Source: an endosymbiont of Lamellibrachia barhami
Lineage (GTDB): Bacteria; Pseudomonadota; Gammaproteobacteria; Chromatiales; Chromatiaceae
Length of the DNA: 64,000 nt
Reading direction: 5' to 3'
Assembly: GCF_011947365.2 (NCBI RefSeq)
Contig: NZ_JAAVSH020000001.1
Span: 3,179,598-3,243,597 of the forward strand
Shown here: positions 1-9,989 of the stretch, piece by piece
Layout of the letters: each line of letters starts with the position of its first letter
Position numbering within the stretch: the first letter of the stretch is position 1
Notes under the pieces: model-generated
What the model was told of the DNA's origin: nothing
The model's database searches: none
Seen by the model: only the letters and a program-made list of their open reading frames with translations
Program-made: the position numbers and the translations under genes

Positions 1-307
1 AGTTGAGGCCGTAGATATCGACCTTGTTCATGCGGCCGAGTTGAACCAGGGTTTCATGTTCCGCCCGGCAGGAGACACACCAGGTCGCCCAGACGTTGAG
101 CAGATAGACCTTGCCCAGCAGATCCTTGTTGGTGATCTGAGTCTCCGGCTGCTCCAGCAGGGGCAGCGAGAACTCGGGAACCGGCTTGCCGATCAGAGGA
201 GAGGGGATGGCTCTCGGATTGTAATTCTCATCCAGTCCCTTGAATAGAAAGGCTGCAATCACTGCAAAGATCGCCAAAGGTACGAGGAAACGCAGGTAAC
301 GGCTCAT
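1..307 (-). CDS. ccmG: CcmG/DsbE thiol:disulfide interchange protein, partial (C-terminus outside window)
   Basis: Reverse strand encodes ...VYLLNVWATWC...-like thioredoxin region; ATG at 307 overlaps the ccmF stop; ccm operon context. Confidence 0.8.
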   Translation of the reverse strand, partial: MSRYLRFLVPLAIFAVIAAFLFKGLDENYNPRAIPSPLIGKPVPEFSLPLLEQPETQITNKDLLGKVYLLNVWATWCVSCRAEHETLVQLGRMNKVDIYGLN

Positions 308-2313
308 GAATGACTCTCCGCGGCGGCCGGGGTCGAACTCCCTGCCGTCAGGGTGGCAGTGGCACTGGCTCGTTTGCGGGCGGTGCGATAGCGTCTGTCC
401 GAGATGGCAAGCAGTCCGCCGAGGCCCATAAAGATCGCGGCTATCCAGATCCAGCGAATATAAGGTTTGTAGTAGAGGCGCATACTCCAGTCACCGCCAC
501 CCAGGGATTCACCGAGAGAGACATAGAGATCACGGGTCAGTCCCCAGTCGATCCCCGCTTCAGTCATGGGGCGAGTCTGCACAAAATAGGTGCGTTTTTC
601 CGGCTGCAGGATGGCGATCTGTTTGCCATCTTTAGATATCAGAAAACGTCCACGCTGGGCATTGTAGTTCGGTCCGGGAAACTCACTGACGCCCTCGAAC
701 TTGAACTCATAGCCGGCAATGTCTGCGGTATCACCGGGAGACATGCGGATGTCCTGCTCAATGCCGTAGTTGGAAACCATGGTAACGCCGACGATAAACA
801 TGGCCACACCCATATGGGCGAGAATCATGCCGTAGTAGCTGCGGCCTCCACCCGAGAGATCACGCAGGAAGCCGTTGAATCCTGCTTTGTGCTTGAGCCG
901 TTCTTTGACGTTAACCAGATGGGAGGTCACCACCCACATCGCCAGTCCCATGCCCAGGCCCACCATCAGGTTTCCACCGGAAAACAGGGGCAGCAGAGTG
1001 AGCAGGCCGAAGACCAGGCTGATGACAAACGCGACTTTCAACTGTTTGACCAGGAAAGCGACATCGGTGTGTTTCCAACGGGAGATCGATCCCACGCCCA
1101 TCAATAGCGCCAGAAAAGGCGTCAGCAGGACGAACATCTTGTTGAACCAGGGAAATCCGACGGAGATCTTGCCCCACTCCATGGCATCGTAGATCAGCGG
1201 CGCCAGGGTGCCGAGCAGGATCAGACCGGCCAGTACGGATAATAGTAAGTTGTTGCCCAACAGAAAGGTCTCACGGGAGATCAGGTCGAAGCGGCCACCG
1301 CCGGAGATATAGGGGGCACGCCATGCATAGAGTAAGAGGGAGCCACCGATCGCGACCAGCAGAAAGATCAGGATGAAGACGCCGCGCTCCGGATCTGATG
1401 CGAAGGAGTGGACGGAGGTCAATACGCCGGAGCGGACGAGAAAGGTGCCGAGCAGACTCAGGGAGAAGGCAAACAGCGCTAACAGCACGGTCCAGCTCTT
1501 GAAGGCGCCCCGTTTCTCGGTCACCGCCAGTGAGTGCATCAGGGCAGTGCCTATGAGCCATGGCATCAAAGAGGCATTTTCCACCGGATCCCAGAACCAC
1601 CAGCCACCCCAGCCCAGCTCATAGTAGGCCCACCAACTGCCCAGTGCGATACCCACGGTCAGAAAGACCCAGGCCACCGTGGTCCAAGGACGTGACCAGC
1701 GCGCCCAGGACGCGTCCAGCTTGCCGCCAAGGAGGGCGGCAATGGAGAAGGCAAACGCAACCGAGAAGCCGACATAACCCATGTATAGCAGCGGGGGGTG
1801 AATGGCCAATCCCGGATCCTGCAGCATGGGGTTGAGCTCACGGCCCTCAAATGGTACCGGAAAAGTGCGGTCGAAAGGGTTGGAGGTCAGCAGCAGGAAC
1901 AGCAGGAAACCGATGCTGATCATACCCATTACTGACAGTACGCGAGCAACGACGGGCAGCGGCAGGTTGCGGCTGAAAAGGGCGATGGCTGCGCTCCAGG
2001 CGGCAAGCAGAAAGGCCCACAACAACAGTGATCCTTCGTGAGCGCCCCATACAGCGGAGATCTTGTAGAGATCCGGCAGTTTGGTGTTGCCATGCTGAGC
2101 GACATAGATGACCGAGAAGTCGTTGGCCAAAAAGGCATTTGCCAAAACTATGGTTGAGAGGGTCAGGAAGAGCAGCTGGCCCCAGACCAATGGCCGTGAC
2201 AGGGCCATCCAGCTGTAGGTGTTCGTGTAGGAACCCGCCAACGGGACGATTGCCTGGATGATGGCAAGGCTGAGTGCCAGGATGAGCGCATAATGACCGA
2301 TTTCCGGGATCAT
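304..2313 (-). CDS. ccmF: Heme lyase CcmF/NrfE family, cytochrome c biogenesis
   Basis: 669 aa, WAYYELGWGGWWFWDPVENASLMPWL tryptophan-rich motif, multi-TM. Confidence 0.97.
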   Translation of the reverse strand: MIPEIGHYALILALSLAIIQAIVPLAGSYTNTYSWMALSRPLVWGQLLFLTLSTIVLANAFLANDFSVIYVAQHGNTKLPDLYKISAVWGAHEGSLLLWAFLLAAWSAAIALFSRNLPLPVVARVLSVMGMISIGFLLFLLLTSNPFDRTFPVPFEGRELNPMLQDPGLAIHPPLLYMGYVGFSVAFAFSIAALLGGKLDASWARWSRPWTTVAWVFLTVGIALGSWWAYYELGWGGWWFWDPVENASLMPWLIGTALMHSLAVTEKRGAFKSWTVLLALFAFSLSLLGTFLVRSGVLTSVHSFASDPERGVFILIFLLVAIGGSLLLYAWRAPYISGGGRFDLISRETFLLGNNLLLSVLAGLILLGTLAPLIYDAMEWGKISVGFPWFNKMFVLLTPFLALLMGVGSISRWKHTDVAFLVKQLKVAFVISLVFGLLTLLPLFSGGNLMVGLGMGLAMWVVTSHLVNVKERLKHKAGFNGFLRDLSGGGRSYYGMILAHMGVAMFIVGVTMVSNYGIEQDIRMSPGDTADIAGYEFKFEGVSEFPGPNYNAQRGRFLISKDGKQIAILQPEKRTYFVQTRPMTEAGIDWGLTRDLYVSLGESLGGGDWSMRLYYKPYIRWIWIAAIFMGLGGLLAISDRRYRTARKRASATATLTAGSSTPAAAESHS

Positions 2314-2777
2314 TGGACACTCACCTGCTGCTGCCTCTCACTGACACCTTCATCGTGGGCCGTTTTCAGTGAGTCAGCCACTTCCGGCGGCATGTAGTTC
2401 TCATCATGTTTGGCCAATACTTCACTGGCGACGAAAATACCGCTTTCGTTCAACTGCCCCAGCGCGACGATGCCCTGGCCCTCGCGGAACAGGTCAGGCA
2501 GAATGCCGGTGTACTCCACGGTGACGGTCTCGGCGTTGTCCGTAACGTCAAAGGCCGTGGTAAGTCCGTCCGGTTTGCGCTTGACGCTGTTATTACTCAC
2601 CAGTCCGCCGACGCGGAAGGGGTGGCCTATGGGCGCCTTGCCCTCTGCTATTTCGGAAGGCGAAAAGAAAAACATCAGATTTTCATCGAAGGCGTTCAGA
2701 GCGAGCCAGGCAGCAACGCCGACACCGGCAACCATCATGCCAATCAGATAAAGGCGTTTTTTTCGGATAGGATTCAT
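2310..2777 (-). CDS. ccmE: Cytochrome c maturation heme chaperone CcmE
   Basis: MNPIRKKRLYLI start, FRVGGLV..., VLAKHDENYMPPEV heme-binding H/Y motif. Confidence 0.97.
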   Translation of the reverse strand: MNPIRKKRLYLIGMMVAGVGVAAWLALNAFDENLMFFFSPSEIAEGKAPIGHPFRVGGLVSNNSVKRKPDGLTTAFDVTDNAETVTVEYTGILPDLFREGQGIVALGQLNESGIFVASEVLAKHDENYMPPEVADSLKTAHDEGVSERQQQVSVQ

Positions 2778-2941
2778 TTTTGCTCTCTCTTTTCGCGACG
2801 CAGTTTGCGGGCGATGTCAGTTAGGACTCGACGGCGCTGTAAAAGCGGGCTGACCCAGTTGGCAACGAGGATGACGAAAGCCAGTCCGTAAGACGGCCAT
2901 ACATACATCGCATAACCCCCCATATCCAGAAATTCGCTCAT
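2774..2941 (-). CDS. ccmD: Heme exporter protein CcmD (small, below the ORF track cutoff)
   Basis: Translated by hand: MSEFLDMGGYAMYVWPSYGLAFVILVANWVSPLLQRRRVLTDIARKLRREKREQK; ATGA overlaps on both sides between ccmC and ccmE. Confidence 0.93.
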   Translation of the reverse strand: MSEFLDMGGYAMYVWPSYGLAFVILVANWVSPLLQRRRVLTDIARKLRREKREQK

Positions 2942-3690
2942 TTCATCTCCCCTTCAACCAGCTCGCGCACCCAGCGGGTATTGCGGTCACGCTCCAGTAC
3001 TTCAGCTCGTGCCCGCATTAAGACCACGGCACCGTAATAAAGTTTAAAAGAGATGCCCATCAACAAAAGTGGGATTAGCATGCTGGTCGACATGGCTTGC
3101 TTTCCGGTCACGGTCACGGATGAGGTCTGATGCAGCGTGTTCCACCACTCCACCGAGTAGTGGATGATCGGGATATTGACCACGCCCACCAGCGCCAGAA
3201 TAGAGATGGCTCGTGCAGCCACGCGTTTGTCCTCTATAGCGCTGTAGAGCGCGATGATGCCGAGGTAGAGGAACAGCAGCATTAGCTCAGATGTGAGACG
3301 TGCATCCCAGACCCACCAGGCCCCCCACATGGGTTTGCCCCACAATGAGCCGGTCACCAGTGCCAGAAAGGTAAAGGATGCCCCGACCGAGGCACTGCTG
3401 ATAATCGTGATCTCCGTGATTTTGATACGCCAGACCAAGCTGATCAGGCCGGCGACCGCCATCACGATATAGATGAACATCGACATCCAGGCCGCAGGTA
3501 CATGAATGTACATGATGCGGTAGCTATCACCCTGCTGATAGTCGGGCGGGGCAACGAACAGCCCGTAGTAGACGCCGGCGATCAGGGTGAGTAGAAAAGA
3601 GATCGCGAACCAGGGAATCATCTTGCCCGCGACATTGTAAAAGTAACGGGGCGAACCCATCTGATGGAAAAATCGAACTATCATAGTCAA
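2938..3690 (-). CDS. ccmC: Heme ABC transporter permease CcmC
   Basis: MYIHVPAAWMS and WGAWWVWDARLTSELML motifs. Confidence 0.97.
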   Translation of the reverse strand: MTMIVRFFHQMGSPRYFYNVAGKMIPWFAISFLLTLIAGVYYGLFVAPPDYQQGDSYRIMYIHVPAAWMSMFIYIVMAVAGLISLVWRIKITEITIISSASVGASFTFLALVTGSLWGKPMWGAWWVWDARLTSELMLLFLYLGIIALYSAIEDKRVAARAISILALVGVVNIPIIHYSVEWWNTLHQTSSVTVTGKQAMSTSMLIPLLLMGISFKLYYGAVVLMRARAEVLERDRNTRWVRELVEGEMK

Positions 3691-4370
3691 CTTAAACTAA
3701 TTCTCAGAGAAGCGGCGGTGGCCAGAGGGGCCAGAACCAGGGAACCTATCAGCATTGCGGCAAGGAAAGAAATCTGCGCGCTGGTGGGAATCCCCACGAT
3801 GGAGGTCTTTACAGCATCGGTGGCAAAGATCAATACCGGGACATAGAGCGGCAGCACCAACAGCGAAAGAATGACGCCCCCACGGCGCAAGCCGACTGTC
3901 AATGCCACGCCGACCGAACCGATCAGGCTTAATACCGGTGTTCCGAGCACCAGCGTCAGCATCAGGGTCGGTATGGCGTCAGTGGGAACATTCAGCATCA
4001 TCGCCAGCAGAGGGGCGGCGATGAAAAGTGGCAGTCCGGTGATCATCCAGTGTGCCAAAATCTTTGCCAGGACCAGCACTGAGATTGGATGGGCACTGAG
4101 CATGAACTGCTCCAGGGTGCCATCATCAAAATCGGAGCGAAACATGGTGTCGAGGGAGAGTAGGGCGGCGAGCAGGGCCGCGACCCAGATAACGCCGGGG
4201 CCTACCGCCTGAATCAGTTTGGGATCGTTGCCTATACCCAGGGGGAACATGGCGGTGACCAGCACAAAAAACAGCAGCGGGTTGGCCAGTTCGGCTCGTC
4301 GCCGGTAGGCCAGAACCAGGTCCCTTTTGAGGAGCAGGGTGAATGCGCTGGTAAGAGAGAGCGTGCTCAT
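3687..4370 (-). CDS. ccmB: Heme exporter protein CcmB
   Basis: CcmB-type multi-TM protein, operon position. Confidence 0.95.
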   Translation of the reverse strand: MSTLSLTSAFTLLLKRDLVLAYRRRAELANPLLFFVLVTAMFPLGIGNDPKLIQAVGPGVIWVAALLAALLSLDTMFRSDFDDGTLEQFMLSAHPISVLVLAKILAHWMITGLPLFIAAPLLAMMLNVPTDAIPTLMLTLVLGTPVLSLIGSVGVALTVGLRRGGVILSLLVLPLYVPVLIFATDAVKTSIVGIPTSAQISFLAAMLIGSLVLAPLATAASLRISLS

Positions 4371-5014
4371 CGTTCCGACAGATTGATCCGTACCAGTTTG
4401 ACATCTTCCTTGAAGCCAATACGGTGGTGAGTCGTCATGGCCGCCATGCCACCAGACTGCAGGTGCGCTTCAAAGAGCCGTTCCATGTGTTCTATGCCTT
4501 TTCTGTCCAGTGAGGTAAAGGGTTCATCCAGAATCCAGAACTTTGCATCGGTGACCAAAAGCCGGGCAATTGCCAGGCGCCGCTGCTGTCCTGCTGACAT
4601 GTTGCGGGTTAGCACGTCCTCAAAGCCGTAGAGTCCTACCTGATCCAGCGCCTCTTCCAGGGCGATCCCCTCTTTTGCCTTACCGAACCCGCGGGCCACC
4701 CGCAGGTTTTCCAAGGGGGTCAGATCGAGTTTGCTGCCGTCCTTGTGCCCGAGGTATGCGGTGTGTTCGTGATATTCAGGACCCAGCCTGAAGATATCTT
4801 CACCCTTCCAGAGCAGTTGTCCCGATTCCGGCAGCCGGATGCCGCACAAGATGCGCAGCAGGGATGTTTTGCCACTGCCGTTTCGCCCCTCGAGCACAAG
4901 CGCTTCGCCAGGGTTCACGGTGAAACACAGGCCCGAAAAGAGCACCCGGTCGTCACGGATGCACTCAAGGTCCTTGGCTTCAAATGTTGCAGTATCGGAA
5001 AGAGGTGAAGTCAC
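4367..5014 (-). CDS. ccmA: Heme ABC exporter ATP-binding protein CcmA
   Basis: Walker A GRNGSGKTSLL, LSAGQ-like MSAGQQRRLAIARL, Walker B. Confidence 0.95.
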   Translation of the reverse strand: MTSPLSDTATFEAKDLECIRDDRVLFSGLCFTVNPGEALVLEGRNGSGKTSLLRILCGIRLPESGQLLWKGEDIFRLGPEYHEHTAYLGHKDGSKLDLTPLENLRVARGFGKAKEGIALEEALDQVGLYGFEDVLTRNMSAGQQRRLAIARLLVTDAKFWILDEPFTSLDRKGIEHMERLFEAHLQSGGMAAMTTHHRIGFKEDVKLVRINLSER

Positions 5015-5354
5015 GTTTTATATTTTGGGTGTGGTTCTGGAGGTGATCACACTATCTATATCAGCAGTTCAGAGTGCCGCAAGACGTTAATTTCAATAAG
5101 GCGCAACCATACCTGATACGAGGGGTGAATCACAAGAATTGTGCGGCGAGATTACCCGATTTTTTCGACCTGATCACGTTGTTTAGATCATGCTTATAAA
5201 GCATCCGTTCTATCCCTTGAAAATTGAGGGTAAGAGAATCGCTACAATTTTGTTTTATCGGTGAATAATACCGAAATATAGGTAGCTTTGCATATCAGCA
5301 AGTTGGCAACTGGTTGATTGTTTTAATAAAATATTCTAATAAACTTATCCATCA

Positions 5355-5368
5355 TTGATAATTATCAT
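5355..5368 (+). promoter_or_regulatory. Candidate FNR/DNR-type box upstream of the Crp/Fnr regulator gene
   Basis: TTGAT-AATT-ATCAT, one mismatch to TTGATNNNNATCAA; GAAAAT 22 nt downstream. Confidence 0.55.
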
Positions 5369-5508
5369 TCCAAATCGATACCGGTATAAGGAAAATATTC
5401 ATGTACATTTTTTTGGCTGAACGATGACAGATCGCTTACTTGAACAATTGCGTTCAAGAGATGCTCGTGATTTCGACAGCCGACCATTGTTTACTTAAGG
5501 GTGACAAT

Positions 5509-6207
5509 ATGGATGTAGCGGTGCGTGAAATTCAGCTGGCGTCGTTTTTGGGTGATTGTCCACTTTTTAGGGGCATTACAGCTGAAGTGCTTGAATACCT
5601 GTCGAACAATGCACGAATTGTTTCAACAAAGCGCGGTGGGAGTATCGTAACCAGCAGAATGGAGCCTGTCGCCCTGTATCTCGTAATGCACGGCCAGGTC
5701 AAATTGAGCATCCTATCATCCAGCGGTTCCGAACGGGTTGTTAACATCCTTTCTCAGGGGGATTCCTTTGGAATTTCATCACTTTTTTCCGGCCAGCCGA
5801 TGACGATCTCCGCCTATGCGTTGAATCGCTGTGAAGTCGTCGAGCTGCACAAGGATGCGATTCTCAGCGCCGTTTATCGGTGGCCGGAGTTATCGGCAGC
5901 ACTGCTTCAGCATATGGGCGCTTGTCTCGATAATCTGTATGCCGACCTGGAGTCCTGCTGCCTAAAGTCGGCTACTCAGCGCGTTGCCGGTTATCTGTTG
6001 AAGATTGCGGGTGAGGATTTGTGCGGCGATAAACCGCAGGAAGTCGTACTACCCGTGAGTAAATCCATCGTGGCGTCCTCTCTCGATTTGACGCCGGAGA
6101 CCTTTTCCCGTGAGCTGCATCGGCTCTCGACCCGGAAACTAATCTCCGTCAAACACAAAAACATTCTGATTTCAGATATTTCCGGGCTGCAGATGCTTGC
6201 GGAGTAG
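5509..6207 (+). CDS. Crp/Fnr (DNR-like) transcriptional regulator
   Basis: cNMP-binding-like fold plus C-terminal HTH with FNR-type recognition helix ETFSREL (ExxSR); no N-terminal FNR-type Cys cluster. ORF opens at 5440; MDVAV start at 5509 preferred. Confidence 0.85.
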   Translation: MDVAVREIQLASFLGDCPLFRGITAEVLEYLSNNARIVSTKRGGSIVTSRMEPVALYLVMHGQVKLSILSSSGSERVVNILSQGDSFGISSLFSGQPMTISAYALNRCEVVELHKDAILSAVYRWPELSAALLQHMGACLDNLYADLESCCLKSATQRVAGYLLKIAGEDLCGDKPQEVVLPVSKSIVASSLDLTPETFSRELHRLSTRKLISVKHKNILISDISGLQMLAE

Positions 6208-6323
6208 GTCGGTACTTCCAGTAGAAAAACCTGATTCTTTGTTGATCAGTCAAATAGGGATATCATTTGGAGTAGCCCGGCACCCTGATTGCCGCCAGTA
6301 CTCTCTCCGGTACAGCCTAACAA

Positions 6324-8271
6324 GTGAACCGTTCATTACTCCTTCGGTTTGGCATCGCCATGATGACCATTTTGGGTCTGGCGGTCATCAGTATGCTGAT
6401 TTCGGTCTTCGTGGCAGAGACTACAGAGGGATTTGCCGCCGCCATCAATCAGGCCGGCACCCTGCGCATGCAATCCTATCGCATAGCCAGCAGTCTGGTT
6501 CACGGCCCCTCAGATGATACGGAAAAATCGGTTTCGACAACCGGGAATCTGATCACCGAGTTCGAAGAGCGGTTATTCAGCCCCCCGCATCCACAATGTT
6601 CTGGAGAAAGGGCCCAGCAAACGGGTACAGGCGGCCTATCAGGCGGTGGCAAGTCAGTGGCAGACTGACATCTTCCCCCATCTTCGCGTCTACCTGGAGT
6701 TGCTTGCACTCAATTCGGATTTTTCTGATATTCGGCACGAGGTCACCAGGCAACAGCTGTACTTCCTTTCGAATGTGGATGGATTTGTGAAACGCATCCA
6801 CCATTTCGTGAAAGTGCTTGAACTTGATGCTGAGGAGAAAAATTCTCAGTTACGCATCATCCAGATTTTCTCACTAATTCTGATTCTCCTTGTGGCGTTG
6901 GTCAGTCTCTTTCTGTTGCACATCAATGTGTTGAGGCCGCTCCGCGATCTGCTGGCCTGTGCGCGGGCGGCTCGACATGGGGACTTTACGGTTAGAAGCA
7001 GATACCTCAGCGAAGACGAACTAGGCCAACTTGGTCATGCGTTCAACGTAATGGCGGAGGATCTGTCGAAGATCTATTCGGATCTGGAGACGCGCGTTCA
7101 AGAACAGACTGCACATCTGGAACGAAGCAACCGTTCTCTGGAGCTGCTTTACAAGACAACCAGGAGGTTGAACGATTCATCCCTGGAAAGTGAGGTGCAG
7201 GTAGCGCTCATTCACGACATTGAGGATCTGATCGGGGTCAATAGCGGCACGATCTGTCTGGGCAGATCCGGTGACGAGAGTGGCTACCAGTTGGCCTCGA
7301 CAAATTCGCTCAACAACCGGCGGCAGGCAGATCTGCTGGGCAATTGCCAGCGATGCATCAGAGATGGCACCACTCACACCTTCGGCGCCGACACTATCGA
7401 TGGCAAAAGGGTCAATGTGTTTTCCACTCCGATCCGTGATCAAGCAGAACAGTTTGGCATACTCCTGGTTGAATTTTCCGAGAAAAAGGTGCTTGAAGAG
7501 TGGCAGCAGCGCCTGTTGGAAACCGTGGCCAGCCACATTGCCTTGTCTATCAATGTGGCTCAGCGAGCATCACAAAGCCGGATGCTGTCACTCATGGAGG
7601 AACGCAGTGTGATTGCCCGGGAGCTACACGATTCGATTGCCCAATCTCTCTCCTACCTCAAAATACAGGTCAGCCGTCTGGAAAAGAGTGTCTCCGAAGA
7701 GCATGACCAAGAGAGTATTCTCTCCATCACACAAGTCCTGCGCTCGGCGCTCAATGGTGCCTATCGGCAGCTGCGGGAATTGCTGACTTCATTTCGGTTA
7801 CGGGTCAATGAAGCAGGACTCGTCGCCACGCTGGAAAATACCGTCCGTGAATATGCCGACAGAAGCGGCATCCGGATTGAACTCGTCGACCGGATCGCAA
7901 ACTGCAGATTCAGTCCCAACGCGGAGATTCATGTCATACAAATCATACGCGAAGCACTCTCAAACGTAATCAGACATGCCAGCGCAACAACCGTTCAAGT
8001 GCTGCTTGAGTGCCAGACCGATGGCGTTGTCAGAGTTCGGGTCGAAGATGACGGTATTGGCATCACCGGTGAAAACGGCGATATGATGCAGCATTATGGC
8101 CTGACGATCATGACAGAACGCGCCGCATGGCTGGGTGGTGAACTATCGATCACAGAGACGGATACCGGCGGGACTAGAATCGAGTTGACATTCAGCATTT
8201 CTGGTAGCGACCATACCTTATCCCATGAAAATCTCCTTCAGAAGATGAATAATGCCCGAAACAAAGCTTAG
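6324..8271 (+). pseudogene. NarX-like sensor histidine kinase, split by a +1 frameshift
   Basis: ORFs 6324-6668 and 6646-8271 join as ...EERLFSPRIHNVLEKGPSKRVQAAYQAVASQWQ... if C6 at 6581-6586 is read as C5; HAMP, HATPase, RELHDSIAQSLSYLKIQ. Confidence 0.8.
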
Positions 8272-8896
8272 TACTGTACTTGCCATTGACGATCATCCTC
8301 TGTTCAGGAAGGGCGTGGCAGACCTGATAGATATGGAGGAATCTCTGATGCTCGCAGGTGAAGCCGCAAATGGACTCGATGGTCTGGCGCTTGCAAAGCG
8401 TATCAATCCGGACTTGATCCTGTTGGATATCAATATGAAGGGAATGAACGGAATCGAAACCCTGCGGGCGATCAAAAAAGAAAATCTCGACGCACGAATC
8501 CTGATGCTTACGGTTTCTGATAATGAAGAGGATGTCATTGCCGCACTACGCCAAGGTGCGGACGGTTATCTGTTAAAAGATATGGAGCCCGAGGATATAC
8601 TCAGATCGCTCCGTAGAGCGGTCAAAGGGGAAATGGTCATCAGTGAGCAACTGACCCGGTTACTTGCCCAAGCGCTTCGTGAAGAGGAAAAATCGCCACA
8701 ATCAGTGGTTCTGGCAGGGCTGACCACCCGTGAACGGGAAATTCTGGATCAGATTGCTTGTGGCAGGAGTAACAAATTAATCGCCCAGGTGCTGGATATT
8801 TCCCAGGGAACGGTTAAGGTCCACGTTAAACATCTGCTGAAAAAACTCAATCTGCATTCACGGGTCGAGGCAGCAGTATGGGCGTTAAAAAAGTAG
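8252..8896 (+). CDS. narL: NarL/FixJ-family response regulator (NarL-like)
   Basis: Receiver domain plus LuxR HTH (LTTREREILDQIACGRSNKLIAQVLDISQGTVKVHVKHLLKKL); follows the narX-like gene. Confidence 0.88.
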   Translation: MPETKLSTVLAIDDHPLFRKGVADLIDMEESLMLAGEAANGLDGLALAKRINPDLILLDINMKGMNGIETLRAIKKENLDARILMLTVSDNEEDVIAALRQGADGYLLKDMEPEDILRSLRRAVKGEMVISEQLTRLLAQALREEEKSPQSVVLAGLTTREREILDQIACGRSNKLIAQVLDISQGTVKVHVKHLLKKLNLHSRVEAAVWALKK

Positions 8897-9021
8897 TTAA
8901 CCGCGTTGCTTGCCCATCGTTATTCCTAAGATCTCGGCAGCCCGCCATTGAACGTTTACATAACTAAGGTTAATCTCCCTTTTCTATAGGGTAAACATTA
9001 ATCTACCTCAGAGAGGCCTTA

Positions 9022-9037
9022 TACCAATTATTAGGTA
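9022..9037. promoter_or_regulatory. Candidate NarL/NarP 7-2-7 site upstream of napF
   Basis: TACCAAT-TA-TTAGGTA, near-symmetric heptamers, approximate match to TACYYMT-N2-AKRRGTA. Confidence 0.4.
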
Positions 9038-9108
9038 TACGCGAGTAACTATTAAATGGTAATTGGTTGAATAATTTAAAGAAAGTTGGCGCCCTGTTTT
9101 CCAATCCC

Positions 9109-9122
9109 TTGACCAGCGTCAA
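9109..9122 (+). promoter_or_regulatory. Candidate FNR/DNR-type box upstream of napF
   Basis: Perfectly symmetric TTGAC-CAGC-GTCAA; CAGAAT (4/6 to TATAAT) exactly 22 nt downstream. Confidence 0.6.
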
Positions 9123-9182
9123 TGATGTTGCCAGGCGCTAGTGACAGAATCTCGCAAGGTTCTAATAAAACACCATTTGATA

Positions 9183-9689
9183 GTGTCAGTTAACAGAACA
9201 CAATTTCTCCGTGGCGACCTGCGTGGGACACAGTCCTCTATCAGACCGCCATGGTCAAAACCTGAAGCGGAATTCGTCGAAAAGTGCGAACGATGCGACG
9301 ATTGCATCTCAGAATGTCCGCAACATATCATCCAGCGGGGACCCGGTGGATTTCCCAGAATAGATTTCTCACAGGGTGGCTGCACATTCTGCGGGGATTG
9401 CGTAAAGGCCTGCACTCATAAGGTGCTGGCCTTTTTTAATGACCTGAATCAGCCGCCCTGGCCGTTGAAAGCCGAGATCGCAGACAACTGTCTTTCAATG
9501 CAGGGGGTTGTCTGCCGCAGCTGCGGCGAGGTCTGCGATGAGTCAGCTATTCGCTTCAAACTGGAGGTCGGCGGCAAAGCCAGACCTTTGCTCAATCCAG
9601 AGGACTGTACGGGCTGCGGCAACTGTTTTGCCGTCTGCCCCTCTCAGTCTGTCACTCTCAAGCCGCAGCAACAAGACCAAGCGGCATAG
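9183..9689 (+). CDS. napF: Ferredoxin-type protein NapF
   Basis: Several 4Fe-4S Cys clusters, NRTQFLRGD N-terminus; GTG at 9183 preferred over ORF start 9141. Confidence 0.88.
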   Translation: MSVNRTQFLRGDLRGTQSSIRPPWSKPEAEFVEKCERCDDCISECPQHIIQRGPGGFPRIDFSQGGCTFCGDCVKACTHKVLAFFNDLNQPPWPLKAEIADNCLSMQGVVCRSCGEVCDESAIRFKLEVGGKARPLLNPEDCTGCGNCFAVCPSQSVTLKPQQQDQAA

Positions 9690-9719
9690 TGGTTAGATAC
9701 CAGGAGGAATTCCAAACCT

Positions 9720-9989
9720 ATGAATATCTGTAGCCTTGTTGTGCATACCCAGCCAGAGAAGGGAGCGATTGTCTCGCAACGGTTGGAAAAATTTACCGGC
9801 GTGGAGGTCCACGGAGGTACAGATGTGGGCAAGCTGATCGTGACCATTGAAGATGAGGGGGAGGAGATCTCACCTGTCTCGGACACAATGAACGCGCTTA
9901 GAGATGTAGAAGGGGTTGTTAGTACAGTTTTGATTTATCACTATGGTGGTGAGGAATCGATGGAGGAGATGAAACGTGAAGTTAACTAG
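9720..9989 (+). CDS. napD: NapD chaperone
   Basis: [15 protein letters not shown]..., VLIYHYGG; overlaps napA. Confidence 0.93.
   Translation: MNICSLVVHTQPEKGAIVSQRLEKFTGVEVHGGTDVGKLIVTIEDEGEEISPVSDTMNALRDVEGVVSTVLIYHYGGEESMEEMKREVN

Noticed and set aside
5356-5367. Fur box (TGATAATTATCA)
   Set aside because: Better explained as the FNR-type TTGAT-N4-ATCAT site; lacks the extended Fur hexamer array
6243-6254. FNR box upstream of the narX-like gene (TTGATCAGTCAA)
   Set aside because: Half-site spacing is two bases too short
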